Below are positions 17,991 to 27,883 of a stretch of 64,000 nucleotides of DNA, one piece after another. The notes beneath the pieces are model-generated. The model saw only the letters and a program-made list of their open reading frames with translations. It made no database searches and was not told the origin of the DNA. Origin of the DNA: Sphingobium lignivorans (GTDB lineage Bacteria; Pseudomonadota; Alphaproteobacteria; Sphingomonadales; Sphingomonadaceae); contig NZ_JACHKA010000001.1 in NCBI RefSeq assembly GCF_014203955.1, forward strand, positions 2,263,001 through 2,327,000. Direction: 5' to 3'. How positions within the stretch are numbered: position 1 is the stretch's first letter; every line of letters starts with the position of its first letter. The translations under genes and the position numbers were made by a program.

Positions 17991-19343
17991 TCAGGCATTC
18001 ACGGCCGCTGCGCCAGCCACCGCGTCGCAGATGCGATCGACCACGCGCTTCACCTGTTCGCCATCATCTCCCTCCGCCATCACGCGGATCACGGGCTCGG
18101 TGCCGGAGGGACGGATGACGAGGCGGCCGATGCCTTCCAGCTCCTTCTCCGCCTGCGCGATCACCGCCTTGACGCTTTCCGCCTCCAGCGGCTTGCCCCC
18201 TGCGAAGCGGACATTCTTCAGCAGTTGCGGCACCGGCTCGAACTGGCGCAGCAGCTCGCTGGCCGGCCTGCCGCTTTCCACCAGCGCGGCAAGCACCTGC
18301 AGCGCGGCAATGGTGCCGTCACCGGTCGTCGCATAATCGCTCAGGATCATGTGGCCGGACTGCTCGCCGCCCACATTGTAGCCGCCCTGCCGCATCGCCT
18401 CGAGCACATAGCGGTCGCCCACCTTGGTGCGCACGAGCGGAATGCCCTTGTCGCCGAGCAGTCGTTCCAGCCCGAGATTGGACATGACCGTCGCCACCAC
18501 GCCGCCGCCGCGCAGCGTGCCGCGCGCGGCCCAGCTCGTGCCGATGAGCGCCATGATCTGGTCGCCGTCGACGATCGCCCCGCTCTCGTCCACCACGATC
18601 AGCCGGTCGGCATCGCCGTCGAGCGCGATACCGATGTCCGCCCCGGAAGCGACCACGGTTTCCTGCAGAAGCTGCGGCGCGGTCGATCCGCAATCCTGAT
18701 TGATGTTGATGCCGTTGGGCGTCACCCCGATCGGGACCAGCTCGGCACCCAGTTCCCAGAAGGTCGTGGGCGCGGTGTTGTAGGCCGCGCCATTGGCGCA
18801 ATCGAGCGCGACCTTCAGCCCGTCCAGCCGCAGATGCGCCGGGAACGTGGATTTCACGAAATGGATATAGCGCCCGCGCCCGTCCTCGATCCGCCGCGCC
18901 CGGCCGATATTGGCCGGCTCAGCAAGCGGGATGTCGCCATTCTCGATCAGCGCCTCGATCTTCATTTCGTCGGCATCGGAGAGCTTGTAGCCATCGGGGC
19001 CGAACAGCTTGATGCCATTGTCGAAATAGGGATTGTGGCTGGCGGAGATCATCACACCGAGATCCGCGCGCATGGATTCTGCGAGCATCGCGACGGCCGG
19101 CGTGGGAATGGGGCCGAACTGGACCACATCCATGCCCACGCTGGTGAAGCCGGCCACCAGCGCATTTTCGATCATGTAGCCGGACAATCGCGTGTCCTTG
19201 CCGATGACGACGCGATGCCGGTGGTTGCCGCGCATGAAATGGCGGCCGGCCGCCATGCCCACTCGCATGGCCATTTCCGCGGTCATCGGCGCCGTGTTGG
19301 TGCGGCCGCGGATGCCATCCGTGCCGAAGAAGCGTCTGCTCAT
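17991..19343 (-). CDS. glmM: Phosphoglucosamine mutase
   Basis: GlmM converts glucosamine-6-phosphate to glucosamine-1-phosphate for UDP-GlcNAc, feeding peptidoglycan and LPS synthesis. The protein starts [14 protein letters not shown] and has the catalytic phosphoserine loop [17 protein letters not shown] near residue 100. It also has the metal loop [13 protein letters not shown], the sugar-binding GGEQSGHMI and the phosphate-binding [15 protein letters not shown]. The ATG at 19343 has GGAG five bases upstream. The open frame upstream to 19403 lacks family similarity and is not included. Confidence 0.96.
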   Translation of the reverse strand: MSRRFFGTDGIRGRTNTAPMTAEMAMRVGMAAGRHFMRGNHRHRVVIGKDTRLSGYMIENALVAGFTSVGMDVVQFGPIPTPAVAMLAESMRADLGVMISASHNPYFDNGIKLFGPDGYKLSDADEMKIEALIENGDIPLAEPANIGRARRIEDGRGRYIHFVKSTFPAHLRLDGLKVALDCANGAAYNTAPTTFWELGAELVPIGVTPNGININQDCGSTAPQLLQETVVASGADIGIALDGDADRLIVVDESGAIVDGDQIMALIGTSWAARGTLRGGGVVATVMSNLGLERLLGDKGIPLVRTKVGDRYVLEAMRQGGYNVGGEQSGHMILSDYATTGDGTIAALQVLAALVESGRPASELLRQFEPVPQLLKNVRFAGGKPLEAESVKAVIAQAEKELEGIGRLVIRPSGTEPVIRVMAEGDDGEQVKRVVDRICDAVAGAAAVNA

Positions 19344-19569
19344 GGCGCTCCAGGTTTCTGTTTTGCCATATTTTTCGAGTCGCCGGATGTTCCCATCCAG
19401 CATCGATACTCTAGCGAAGGCATAGCGCAGGGCGCCAGTATTTTTCGGCCAGGTTTCTCCGCCATGTGCGCAGCGGGAGCAAAGCGCCCGTTGCGGATCC
19501 CGGGACCGGGAGCAGATCTACCGATCACGGCCGGAGGGAAAGCGCCTCGGCGCCTCCCCTCCCGGCTGC

Positions 19570-21150
19570 TCAGTTTGCCGTGGGCGTCACGCGAAGCCCT
19601 TCTTCCGGACGGTCATCCGTTGGCGGCGGGTCGTCGCGAAGCGTGTCGAGGTGCATCAGCTTCCTGATGACCGGTGAGACCGCCAGAACCGCGACGGCAA
19701 TGCCCACCGTCCACCAGCCGATAGTCGAATAGACCGCCAGCGTGCCTTCCTTGGTCATCTCGCCGCCATGGCCCCCGGTTGCCTCGCCGATCTTGCCCGC
19801 CACGAAATTGCCGACGGCGGTCATGTAGAACCAGGCCCCCATGATGAGGCTTGCCAGATGCTTCGGCGCCAGCCGGTTCATCGCGGAAAGGCCGACAGGC
19901 GAAAGACACAGCTCACCGGTCGTCTGGAACAGGTAGACCAGGAAGACGAAGATAACCGGCGTCAGCGCCGCCATGCCGACCGACTGGGCACCCCAGACGA
20001 AGATCAGGAAAGAGAAGCCGACCTGCGCCAGCGCCAGGCCGAATTTGGCGGGCGCCGAAGGCTCCCAGCCACGCTTGCCCAGAAAGACCCAGAGCCACGC
20101 GAAGACCGGCCCCAGCAGCACGATATAGATCGGGTTGATCGACTGGAACAGCGAGGCTGGCACCCCGCCCCGGTCAACATACCGGTCCGTATAGAGATTG
20201 AGGCTGCCGCCGGCCTGCTCGAACAGGCCCCAGAAGACCGGGTTGAGCGCGATAAGGAAGAGGATTGCGAACATCCTGTCACGCGCATGGGGTTCCAGCT
20301 TCAGCGCCGAGAACATCACATAGCCGAGCAGGCCGATGCCCGAGACGATGAGCAGGTTCTGGATGATGCTCTGATATTGCACGAGGAACCAGATCACCGC
20401 GATCGAAGCGATCCCGATGCCGTAAAGCCCCCATTCGAGCTGCTTGGTGAGGAGCCGGGGCGGCTCGCCTTGCCCCATGAGCCAGGGCTTGCCGAGAATG
20501 AAGACCAGCGCGCCCAGCAACATGCCGAGACCCGCCGCGCCGAAACCATATTTCCAGCCATAGGTTTCGCCCAGCCAGCCCGCCATGATCGTGCCGATGG
20601 CCGCGCCCACGTTGATGCCGACATAGAAGATCGTATAGGCGCCGTCCCGGCGTGGATCGGTCAGGCCGTAGAGCTGGCCGACGATCACGGAGATGTTGGC
20701 CTTAAGGAAGCCCGAGCCGACAACGATGCAGGAAAGCGCGAGCCAGAAGATGTTGATCGTGGGGTCTGCCTGTCCGCCCGTTCCTTCGAACGCCATCAGC
20801 AGATGGCCAGCGGTCAGGATCAGCGCGCCGAACAGCACCGCCTTGCGCTGGCCGAGATATTTGTCCGCCAGATAGCCGCCCAGCACGGGCGTGATGTAGA
20901 CGAGGCTGGTATAAGCGCCATAGACTAGATTGGCCTGCCCGTCCGCGAACAGCCAGTGCTTGGTGAGGTAGAAAATGAGCAGGGCCCGCATGCCATAATA
21001 GGAGAAGCGTTCCCACATTTCGGCAAAGAAGAGAATGTAGAGACCCTTGGGATGTCCAAGGAATTCAGGTTTCTTGCTGGATAGTCCGGCAGCGCCGCCG
21101 ATCAGCAGGATCAGCAGCACACCGAGCGCGATCGCAGGTATGGTGGCCAT
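19570..21150 (-). CDS. POT/PTR-family proton-dependent peptide transporter
   Basis: This is an inner-membrane major-facilitator protein of about 526 residues with 12-14 hydrophobic segments. The POT signature ExxERFxYYG appears as FAEMWERFSYYGMRALLI near the N-terminus, and the second PTR2 motif region is YIGINVGAA-like (FYVGINVGAAIGTIM). NPVFWGLFEQAGGSLNLY and TTGELCLSPVGLSAMN are further conserved blocks that contact peptide. It imports di- and tripeptides driven by protons. I chose the ATG at 21150 because GGGAGA lies seven bases upstream. Codons in frame upstream would add 16 residues. Confidence 0.92.
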   Translation of the reverse strand: MATIPAIALGVLLILLIGGAAGLSSKKPEFLGHPKGLYILFFAEMWERFSYYGMRALLIFYLTKHWLFADGQANLVYGAYTSLVYITPVLGGYLADKYLGQRKAVLFGALILTAGHLLMAFEGTGGQADPTINIFWLALSCIVVGSGFLKANISVIVGQLYGLTDPRRDGAYTIFYVGINVGAAIGTIMAGWLGETYGWKYGFGAAGLGMLLGALVFILGKPWLMGQGEPPRLLTKQLEWGLYGIGIASIAVIWFLVQYQSIIQNLLIVSGIGLLGYVMFSALKLEPHARDRMFAILFLIALNPVFWGLFEQAGGSLNLYTDRYVDRGGVPASLFQSINPIYIVLLGPVFAWLWVFLGKRGWEPSAPAKFGLALAQVGFSFLIFVWGAQSVGMAALTPVIFVFLVYLFQTTGELCLSPVGLSAMNRLAPKHLASLIMGAWFYMTAVGNFVAGKIGEATGGHGGEMTKEGTLAVYSTIGWWTVGIAVAVLAVSPVIRKLMHLDTLRDDPPPTDDRPEEGLRVTPTAN

Positions 21151-21334
21151 AAAGTCTCCCATTTCGCGCGCCGGCTCCTGACCCCCAATGGCCGTCACGT
21201 GTCTGGCTGCGCGAAGATTGATCGAGCGAGACTAGAGATAAACCGGGCGCTGTGAAGCGCATTTTTTCCGCGTCTTTCTGCGAGCCGTTCGCAAAGGTCT
21301 TGGCGGCGGCGGCGCATTTCGCTAGCGCTTGGCC

Positions 21335-21913
21335 ATGCTCAATGATCGCTCATCCCTGCTCGCTTATCTCTCCACCCGACGCTCCGGAAAGCCGCGCGAC
21401 CTGGCAGAGCCCGGCCCCGACCTCGATCAGATGCGGGAAATGGTGCGGATCGCCGCGCGCACGCCCGATCATGGAAAGCTCGCACCCTGGCGGTTCGTGA
21501 TCGTGCCGGGCGATCGGCGCGAGGCGCTGGCCGCCCTCCTGGCCGATGCCTATCTCGCGGAGAAGCCAGAGGCGGGCAGGATGGAGATCGAGGCCATGCA
21601 CCAGTTCGCACGGCAGGCGCCTGCGCTGATCGTGGTGCTTTACTCGCCGAAGCAGAGCGCCATTCCGCTCTGGGAGCAGGAGCTTTCCGCCGGCGCCGCG
21701 ACGATGAACCTGCTTCATGCGGCGCATGCCATGGGATTTGCCGGCGGCTGGCTCACCGGCTGGCCGAGCTTCAACGATCGCGTGCGCGATGCATTCGGCA
21801 GCCCGGACGAACGGATCGCCGGCTTCGTTTTCATCGGAACGCCGGCGCGCGCGCTCGAGGAACGGCCGCGCCCTGATCTGGACGATGTCCTGTCGGTCTG
21901 GGGCCAGGACTGA
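21335..21913 (+). CDS. Nitroreductase-family protein (YdjA-like)
   Basis: The protein of about 192 residues matches small FMN-dependent nitroreductases. It has YLSTRRSGKPRDL near the N-terminus (flavin phosphate contact), ARTPDHGKLAPWRFVIV, LSAGAATMNLLHAAHAMGFAGGWLTGW and FVFIGTPA. The YdjA branch has unclear physiological substrates. The gene diverges from the peptide transporter. A TTG four residues-worth upstream is possible, but the ATG at 21335 is the simplest start, with no clear Shine-Dalgarno sequence. Confidence 0.87.
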   Translation: MLNDRSSLLAYLSTRRSGKPRDLAEPGPDLDQMREMVRIAARTPDHGKLAPWRFVIVPGDRREALAALLADAYLAEKPEAGRMEIEAMHQFARQAPALIVVLYSPKQSAIPLWEQELSAGAATMNLLHAAHAMGFAGGWLTGWPSFNDRVRDAFGSPDERIAGFVFIGTPARALEERPRPDLDDVLSVWGQD

Positions 21914-21996
21914 AAGAAGGGCGGATCGGCCCGCCGCTCGGGCCTGTCTGGTCTTAAGTTCTTGACCGATTGGCTGTATTATGTCACTGACGCAGC

Positions 21997-22344
21997 ATGA
22001 TCGACGACAACCGTCCCGTCTATCTGCGTTTGCGTGATGTCATCGCCGCAGCCATCCTGGAAGGCCGCTATGGAGATGGCGATATCCTCCCCTCCGTGCG
22101 CGCCTTCGCCGCCCAGCAAGGCGCTAATCCACTCACCGTCGCCAAGGCTTATCAGAGCTTCCAGGATGACGGGCTGGTGCAGGTGAAGCGCGGCGTCGGC
22201 ATGTTCGTATCCCCCGGTGCCTCGCGCAAGTTGCGGGCCATGGAGCGCGAACGGTTCTTTTCCTCGGTCTGGCCCCCGGTCGTGGAGCAGATGAATCGCA
22301 TCGGCATCACGCTGGACGAGCTGACGGACCGGACCGAAGCCTGA
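21997..22344 (+). CDS. GntR-family transcriptional regulator (YtrA-type, short)
   Basis: The 115-residue protein is nearly all winged helix-turn-helix: PVYLRLRDVIAAAILEGRYGDGDILPSVRAFAAQQGANPLTVAKAYQSFQDDGLVQ in several contiguous blocks. A short C-terminal tail follows, as in the YtrA subfamily, which lacks a large effector domain. YtrA-type regulators often control neighbouring ABC transporters, but none is adjacent here, so targets are unknown. It converges with prsR, with 13 nt between the stops. Confidence 0.88.
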   Translation: MIDDNRPVYLRLRDVIAAAILEGRYGDGDILPSVRAFAAQQGANPLTVAKAYQSFQDDGLVQVKRGVGMFVSPGASRKLRAMERERFFSSVWPPVVEQMNRIGITLDELTDRTEA

Positions 22345-22357
22345 GGCACGGCCTCCT

Positions 22358-23720
22358 TCAGCCCTGCAGATTATAGCTTTTCATAAGGTCGTAGAGCGTA
22401 GGCCGGCTCACGCCGAGCATGCGGGCAGCTCCCGAGATATTGCCATCGGCACGCGTGAGGGCACGGCGGATCGCCTGCTGGTCGGCGGCTTCACGCGCGG
22501 CCCGTAGATTGATGACGCCCTCGGCACCTTCCCCGTCGACGAGATCGAGATCGGCGGCGCTCACCAGCTTCCCGTCCGCCAGAATGACCGCGCGCTTTAC
22601 GCGATTTTCCAGCTCGCGCACATTGCCCGGCCAGGCCCATTCGTCGATGGCGGCGATGGCATCGGCCGCCAGCCCCTTCACTTGCGGATTGAGTTCGCGG
22701 GCATAGCGCACCACGAAATGCCGGGCCAGCAGCACAGCATCCCCGGCGCGCTCCGCCAGCGCCGGAATGCGGATCACGATTTCGGCGAGACGGTAATAGA
22801 GATCCTCGCGAAACCGCCCGTCAGCGATCATCGCTTCGAGATTCTGATGCGTCGCGCACACGATGCGGCAGTCCACAGCGATGGGCTGGCGCCCGCCGAG
22901 CCGCTCGATCACCCGCTCCTGCAGGAAGCGCAGCAGCTTCACCTGGAGGGCGAGCGGAATGTCGCCCACTTCGTCCAGGAACAGCGTGCCGCCCTCGGCC
23001 CTGCTCGATCTTGCCCGCCACCGTCCGCACGGCCCCGGTGAAAGCGCCCTTCTCATGACCGAAGAGCTCGCTTTCCAGCAGCGTCTCGGGAATGGCGGCG
23101 CAATTGATCGCAATGAATGGCCCGGATGCCCGATCGCTCGCTTCGTGCAGGCCGCGCGCCAGCAATTCCTTGCCGGTACCGCTCGCGCCGAGCAGCATCA
23201 CCGTGACATTGGCATTCGCGACCCTCTCGATCATCCGGGCCACCTTGAGCATCTCCGGGGCCGCCGTGATGAGCCGCCCCAGCACCTGCCTGTCCTCGGG
23301 GGCCGCTTCGGCGAGGCGCCGGTTTTCGCTTTCGAGGGCATGGACATGGAAAGCGCGCGAGACGATGTGGCCGAGCGCTTCGATATCGATCGGCTTCTGG
23401 TAGAAGTCCCACGCCCCTTCCGCGATGGCGCGCCGCGCGCTGGCGCGCTCGCCATGCCCGGATGCGACGATCACTTTCGTCTCGGGGCGTTCGGCGAGCA
23501 TCTGTGCGAGCAGCGCCATGCCTTCGCTGATGCCATCGGGGTCCGGCGGGAGCCCGAGGTCGAGCGTCACCACCGGCGGCGCCTCGCTGCGCAGGATCTC
23601 CAGGGCATCCTCACGGTTTCCGGCGATGAAGAGCTGATAATCATCATAGGCCCAGCGCAATTGCCGCTGGAGTCCGGCATCGTCCTCGACGATCAGCAGC
23701 TTGGGGCGAGTATCGGGCAT
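22358..23720 (-). pseudogene. prsR: XrtA/PEP-CTERM system response regulator PrsR, frameshifted
   Basis: PrsR is a sigma54-dependent regulator (receiver, AAA+, Fis-type HTH). The N-terminal frame (to 22821) has the receiver LLIVEDDAG ... [10 protein letters not shown] and Walker [17 protein letters not shown] near residue 177. It also has [15 protein letters not shown], the GAFTGA loop that contacts sigma54. It then degenerates after AGKIEQ. The C-terminal frame continues [14 protein letters not shown] (Walker B), EWAWPGNVRELENRVKRAV and the HTH GNISGAARMLGVSRPTLYDLM. Removing one base from the run at 22999-23001 joins them. The ATG overlaps the prsK stop (TGATG). This is a true pseudogene or a sequence error. 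Confidence 0.88.
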
Positions 23721-25828
23721 CAACCGGTCTTCCGTGCCGGCACATGGCCGGTTGTGGGGGTGTCAGCCGCCTGCTTAGCGGCAAAAGGCAACCGGATCGT
23801 AAAGCATGTGCCTTCGCCCGGCCTGCTCTCGACATCCAGGCTGCCACCCATGGCGGATATGAGCAGCCGGGCTTCATGGGCCCCGAGGCCGAAGCCGTCC
23901 GCCTTGGTGGAGCTGAAAGGACGGAACAGCTCGTCCCGGATGAACGCGGGCGCCATTCCCTCGCCGCGGTCGATCACGCGAAGGCAGGCAGCCCCCTCCT
24001 CCTCGGAGAGCATGATCTGCACGATCCGGCCGGCCGGGCTTGCCTCGATCGCGTTGCGGACCAGATGCGCCATCGCGCGGGATAAACTATCGGCGTCGCC
24101 CCGAACGGGTCGCATCGCGTCACCGGTCACTTCGACCAGCCCGAGGCCGGCGGCCCAGTTCGGCGCCAGCGTGCGGACCAGCGGCCCCAGCACCATGCTC
24201 GCCGTCTCGCGCGGCGGTGCGCCCGGACGACCCAGCCGCTGGAGCAGTTCGGTCATGCGGGACGCGGTCTCCCGGAGCGTGAGCACCATGTCTTCCCGAA
24301 AGGCAGGATTGTCCGCATGACGCTGGGCATTGCTGGCCAACAAGGTCATGTGACTCACCAGATTCTTGAGATCGTGCAGGATGAAGGCGAAGCGGCGATT
24401 GAACTCGTCGAAGCGTTGCGCCTCGGCGAGCGCCGCGCGGCTGCGCGCCTCGCTGATGCGCGTCGCCGCCTCATTGCACACCACGCGCAGCACATCGAGA
24501 TCCTCCCAGTCGAGCCGTCGCCCGCCCGGCGGCTGCGCGAGCAGGATCGCCCCGACGAGCTGTTCGTGGTGGACAAGCGGCGCAATGGCCCAGGCGTCGG
24601 CGCTCCGGCGCATCCAGTCCGGCAGCATGGCGCCATAACGAGGCCAGTCCGCCGCGACATCGACGATCCAGCTGCGCCGGGCCATCTCGTTCGCGAGCTC
24701 CGGCGCAAGCTGCTCTGGGGGAGTGCTGCGCTCCGGCCATCGCCACTGGCGCGCGCAGGCCAGGCATCCTTCGGCATCGCCGAGATAAAGCGCCGCCGCC
24801 GGCGCATCCACGGCCTCGGCGATCGCGCGCGTGATCCGTGCATCAAGCGGTACGGTCTCCTCGGCATTGTCCGCGACGTTCGCCGCGAAACGGAGCCAGA
24901 GTGCGCGATAATCATATCGATGCGCGAAGAGATGCTTCGATATCGCCACCCGCAGCCATGAACGCAGCGAGGCCGAGGGCATCAGCGCGAGCACGGATAC
25001 CGCCAGCGCGAACAACATCGCCGACTGCGTCAACCGGCCGAGCGGCGCCGCGATCTCGCCGGAGAACATCGCCGCCATCACCACGACCAGCACATAGAGT
25101 GCGATGATGCCGAGCGAGACGAGCCGCATCATGACCGTCCGGGAGAGCGCGATGCGACGCGTGCCGTCCGTTCGCAAGCCGACGGCCAGTAGCACGGTCG
25201 CCAGAGCCATGACGAAGCCGCGCATCGGCGCCACTGCCTCGACGGGCCCGCCAAGGAGCCATGCCAGGATATAGTGGTTGAAATCATAGGCCCACATGAG
25301 CGCCATGGCGCCCCCGACCCAGATTTCGCGGCGGGCGCCGGCAGTCTCCTCCCTGTGGACCGACAGGCCATGAAGCATGACCAGCGCGCCGAGCGCGAAG
25401 ATATCGCGCAGCAGCCAGCTCGCTTCAAAGACCGGCAACAGCGCGGTGCGGACCGACGCCCCTTCGCCGATCACCAGATCGAGGCAAAGCTGCATGCTCA
25501 GCAGGAAGGCCAGCGCGACGAGCACCAACTGCCGGCCGCGATGCGCTCCGGCTCCGTCGGGCCTGCGCCTCAGATAGTAGGCCAGAACCGCGAGCCATGC
25601 GCCGTTGCGAACGGTCTCGGCGACTCCGTCCGCGATCAGATCCACGCGCAATACCCCGGCAAGGGCATGGCGCAGCGACCACAGGGCCGTCACCGCAAGC
25701 GCGACCACCAGCAGCCGACCCTCGTGCAACCGGCCGAAACGGCGCGACGTCAGGATGGCGAGACTGGCGAGCAGGGCCGCGGCAAGGGCATGCCCCGCAT
25801 GGCCGGCGATCATCCAGAGCGAAGGCAT
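23720..25828 (-). CDS. prsK: XrtA/PEP-CTERM system histidine kinase PrsK
   Basis: The 702-residue membrane kinase has about eight N-terminal transmembrane helices. A GAF-like region follows ([21 protein letters not shown] to [17 protein letters not shown]). The phosphoacceptor box is [19 protein letters not shown] near residue 485. The HATPase domain has [21 protein letters not shown] and [13 protein letters not shown]. This architecture is that of PrsK, the sensor of exosortase A-associated systems. It partners PrsR encoded immediately downstream. The signal is unknown. It begins 13 nt after the sugar transferase stop, indicating one operon. Confidence 0.93.
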   Translation of the reverse strand: MPSLWMIAGHAGHALAAALLASLAILTSRRFGRLHEGRLLVVALAVTALWSLRHALAGVLRVDLIADGVAETVRNGAWLAVLAYYLRRRPDGAGAHRGRQLVLVALAFLLSMQLCLDLVIGEGASVRTALLPVFEASWLLRDIFALGALVMLHGLSVHREETAGARREIWVGGAMALMWAYDFNHYILAWLLGGPVEAVAPMRGFVMALATVLLAVGLRTDGTRRIALSRTVMMRLVSLGIIALYVLVVVMAAMFSGEIAAPLGRLTQSAMLFALAVSVLALMPSASLRSWLRVAISKHLFAHRYDYRALWLRFAANVADNAEETVPLDARITRAIAEAVDAPAAALYLGDAEGCLACARQWRWPERSTPPEQLAPELANEMARRSWIVDVAADWPRYGAMLPDWMRRSADAWAIAPLVHHEQLVGAILLAQPPGGRRLDWEDLDVLRVVCNEAATRISEARSRAALAEAQRFDEFNRRFAFILHDLKNLVSHMTLLASNAQRHADNPAFREDMVLTLRETASRMTELLQRLGRPGAPPRETASMVLGPLVRTLAPNWAAGLGLVEVTGDAMRPVRGDADSLSRAMAHLVRNAIEASPAGRIVQIMLSEEEGAACLRVIDRGEGMAPAFIRDELFRPFSSTKADGFGLGAHEARLLISAMGGSLDVESRPGEGTCFTIRLPFAAKQAADTPTTGHVPARKTG

Positions 25829-25841
25829 GGACGCGCGCGCC

Positions 25842-27230
25842 CTACCGGGCGCCCTCGGGCCACAGGATCACCCGCAAGGTCTGGAGAATGATGAGCAGAT
25901 CGAGAAACGGCGAATAATTCTTCGCATAATAGAGATCATATTCGAGCTTGTGCCGCGCATCCTCGATCGACGCGCCATAGGGATAATTGATCTGGGCCCA
26001 GCCGGTAATTCCCGGCTTCACCATGTGGCGCTCCGCATAATAACGAAGCTGCTGCTCGAGATCGGACACGAATTGCTGCCGCTCGGGCCGTGGGCCCACG
26101 AAGCTCATGTCGCCTTTGAGTACATTCCAGGCCTGGGGCAGTTCGTCGATGCGCAACTTGCGCAGCAGCCGGCCGATGCGCGTGATGCGCGGATCATCCT
26201 TCTCCGCCCAGACCGCCTGCCCGGCAGACTCGGCATTCTGCCGCATGGTCCGCAGCTTGACGATGTAGAATTCCTGGCCATAGAGGCCGACCCGCAGCTG
26301 CTTGTAGAAAGCAGGCCCGCGACTGTCGATCATCACCGCCAGAGCGCCAAGCGCGATCAGCGGCGCGGTGAGCGCGAGCAGCACCGCGCTTGCCACCACG
26401 TCGAACAGACGCTTGGCGATGGCGGAAATGCGCTGGCCGGAAGAGAAGCCGTCCGAGAAGATCAGCCAGCTCGGATTCACCGTGTCGAGATCGATCCGGC
26501 CCGTTTCCCGCTCGAGGAAGGTCGAGAGATCGTTGACGTGCACGCCTGTCGTCTTGATGCGCAGCAGATCACTCATCGGGACAGAGTTGCGGCGCTCCTC
26601 CAGCGCGAGGATCACTTCGCTCGCCGCGAGCCGCACGACGAAGTCCGACATGTTGTAGATGGCGTTGCGATTGATCGCTTCCGGAATGACCTGCTCGCCG
26701 TCATTCATCGCGATATAGCCCACGACGATGAAGCCGGAGCCGGGGCGCTTTTCCAGTTGGCGGATACGGTCGGCACGCTTGCCCGCGCCAAGCACGACCA
26801 GCCGCCGCTTGAAGGCCTCGCTGCCGAGCAGCGACCCCAGGAGGATGCGCAGGACGAGCAGGAACAGGAAGGCCAGGATCATCGCGTAAAGCGAATTGGA
26901 GCGCCACAACGTATAATCCGGCATCATGAAGTGCATGACGGACAGGAAGATCACGCCGAGCGAAATGGCGACCAGCAGCCGCGCCGTTGCAAAGCGCAGC
27001 GAGGTCAGGGCTTCCGGTCCGTAGACCCCGACGGCGATCATCGCCGTCTGCAGCGCGATGGCGAAACTCAGCAGCGGCCCGAAGCGGGTCATGAGCGGCT
27101 CGATGTCCATGGCGATCTGGTGCGCGCGCAGCACCCAGCCGGTCTCGGCAGCCGCGACCAGCAGCACAAAGTCCAGCATGCCGAGCATCAGCACCGCATG
27201 CGGTATGTAGTGCTTGAACAACCTTATCAT
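25842..27230 (-). CDS. XrtA/PEP-CTERM-associated sugar transferase (TIGR03013 family)
   Basis: This is a polyprenyl-phosphate sugar-1-phosphate transferase of 462 residues. The N-terminal half has four to five membrane helices and a nucleotide-binding-like region RRLVVLGAGKRADRIRQLEKR. The C-terminal catalytic part carries AKRLFDVVASAVLLALTAPL, YKQLRVGLYGQEFYIVKLRTM, KLRIDELPQAWNVLKGDMSFVGPRPE and KPGITGWAQINYPYG. These are hallmarks of the WbaP/WcaJ-like C-terminal domain. It starts exopolysaccharide repeat-unit synthesis on undecaprenyl phosphate. Linkage to prsK-prsR marks it as the exosortase-associated form, although xrtA itself is not in the window. Confidence 0.92.
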   Translation of the reverse strand: MIRLFKHYIPHAVLMLGMLDFVLLVAAAETGWVLRAHQIAMDIEPLMTRFGPLLSFAIALQTAMIAVGVYGPEALTSLRFATARLLVAISLGVIFLSVMHFMMPDYTLWRSNSLYAMILAFLFLLVLRILLGSLLGSEAFKRRLVVLGAGKRADRIRQLEKRPGSGFIVVGYIAMNDGEQVIPEAINRNAIYNMSDFVVRLAASEVILALEERRNSVPMSDLLRIKTTGVHVNDLSTFLERETGRIDLDTVNPSWLIFSDGFSSGQRISAIAKRLFDVVASAVLLALTAPLIALGALAVMIDSRGPAFYKQLRVGLYGQEFYIVKLRTMRQNAESAGQAVWAEKDDPRITRIGRLLRKLRIDELPQAWNVLKGDMSFVGPRPERQQFVSDLEQQLRYYAERHMVKPGITGWAQINYPYGASIEDARHKLEYDLYYAKNYSPFLDLLIILQTLRVILWPEGAR

Positions 27231-27454
27231 GCCGACACGTCATTCCCCGGGCGGTCGGGCCCCTTGCCCGTCGCGATACATGAGGGCGTCGAAACCCACG
27301 ACACCGATTGAAGGCCTTAGACCGCAAATCGCAAAGATATGTTGAATGCAGGCGAGACCATGCCTTGCCCCTGCCCACGCGGCGCCGATTTACCGAATGC
27401 TAAGGACGCGCCTGTAGCGTCCGCGCGGAGCGAGCGGAGATCAGGCGCCAAGAC

Positions 27455-27871
27455 ATGTCCATGCGACTCTTCCAGATCGTCGCCGTCGCGATCCTCGTCG
27501 GCTCGCCGATGGTCGTCCATCTGGCGAGCGAAGCCATTCCGAGCGACCGGGGTAATGGCGCCGGCCAGGCGGAAAGTCCCCAGGAACCGGAGCGCCCCGC
27601 GTCCGCTCCGCGCCAGCCCTCCCCAGTCTCGATGCCGCCTGCCCCTCCGCCACGGGAAAGCGCGGCTCCGACCCCGCTGCTGGATGCAACACCCTCGCTC
27701 GACACGCAGGGTATCGCGCCCGTCGCGGCCGGGGATCCTGCGCGCAACCCCACCTCATCTCCGACAACAGCCGCCACAAGTGTCGCTGGACCATCGGCCA
27801 TGCAGGCAGCGCCGGCCGACGACGCTCCGCCTTTTACGCCGCCAGCCGTCCCCAGAACCGCGCGATACTGA
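27455..27871 (+). CDS. Hypothetical proline-rich exported or membrane-anchored protein
   Basis: I do not recognise this gene. The 138-residue frame has an N-terminal hydrophobic segment (LFQIVAVAILVGSPMVVHLA) that could be a signal peptide or anchor. A Pro/Ala/Ser/Thr-rich tail without domains follows. Third codon positions are strongly G/C, as in real genes here. The ATG is preceded by GGAG at rather long spacing. It diverges from the sugar transferase and converges with the M20 amidohydrolase. Confidence 0.55.
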   Translation: MSMRLFQIVAVAILVGSPMVVHLASEAIPSDRGNGAGQAESPQEPERPASAPRQPSPVSMPPAPPPRESAAPTPLLDATPSLDTQGIAPVAAGDPARNPTSSPTTAATSVAGPSAMQAAPADDAPPFTPPAVPRTARY

Positions 27872-27883
27872 GCCCTCGGCGCC

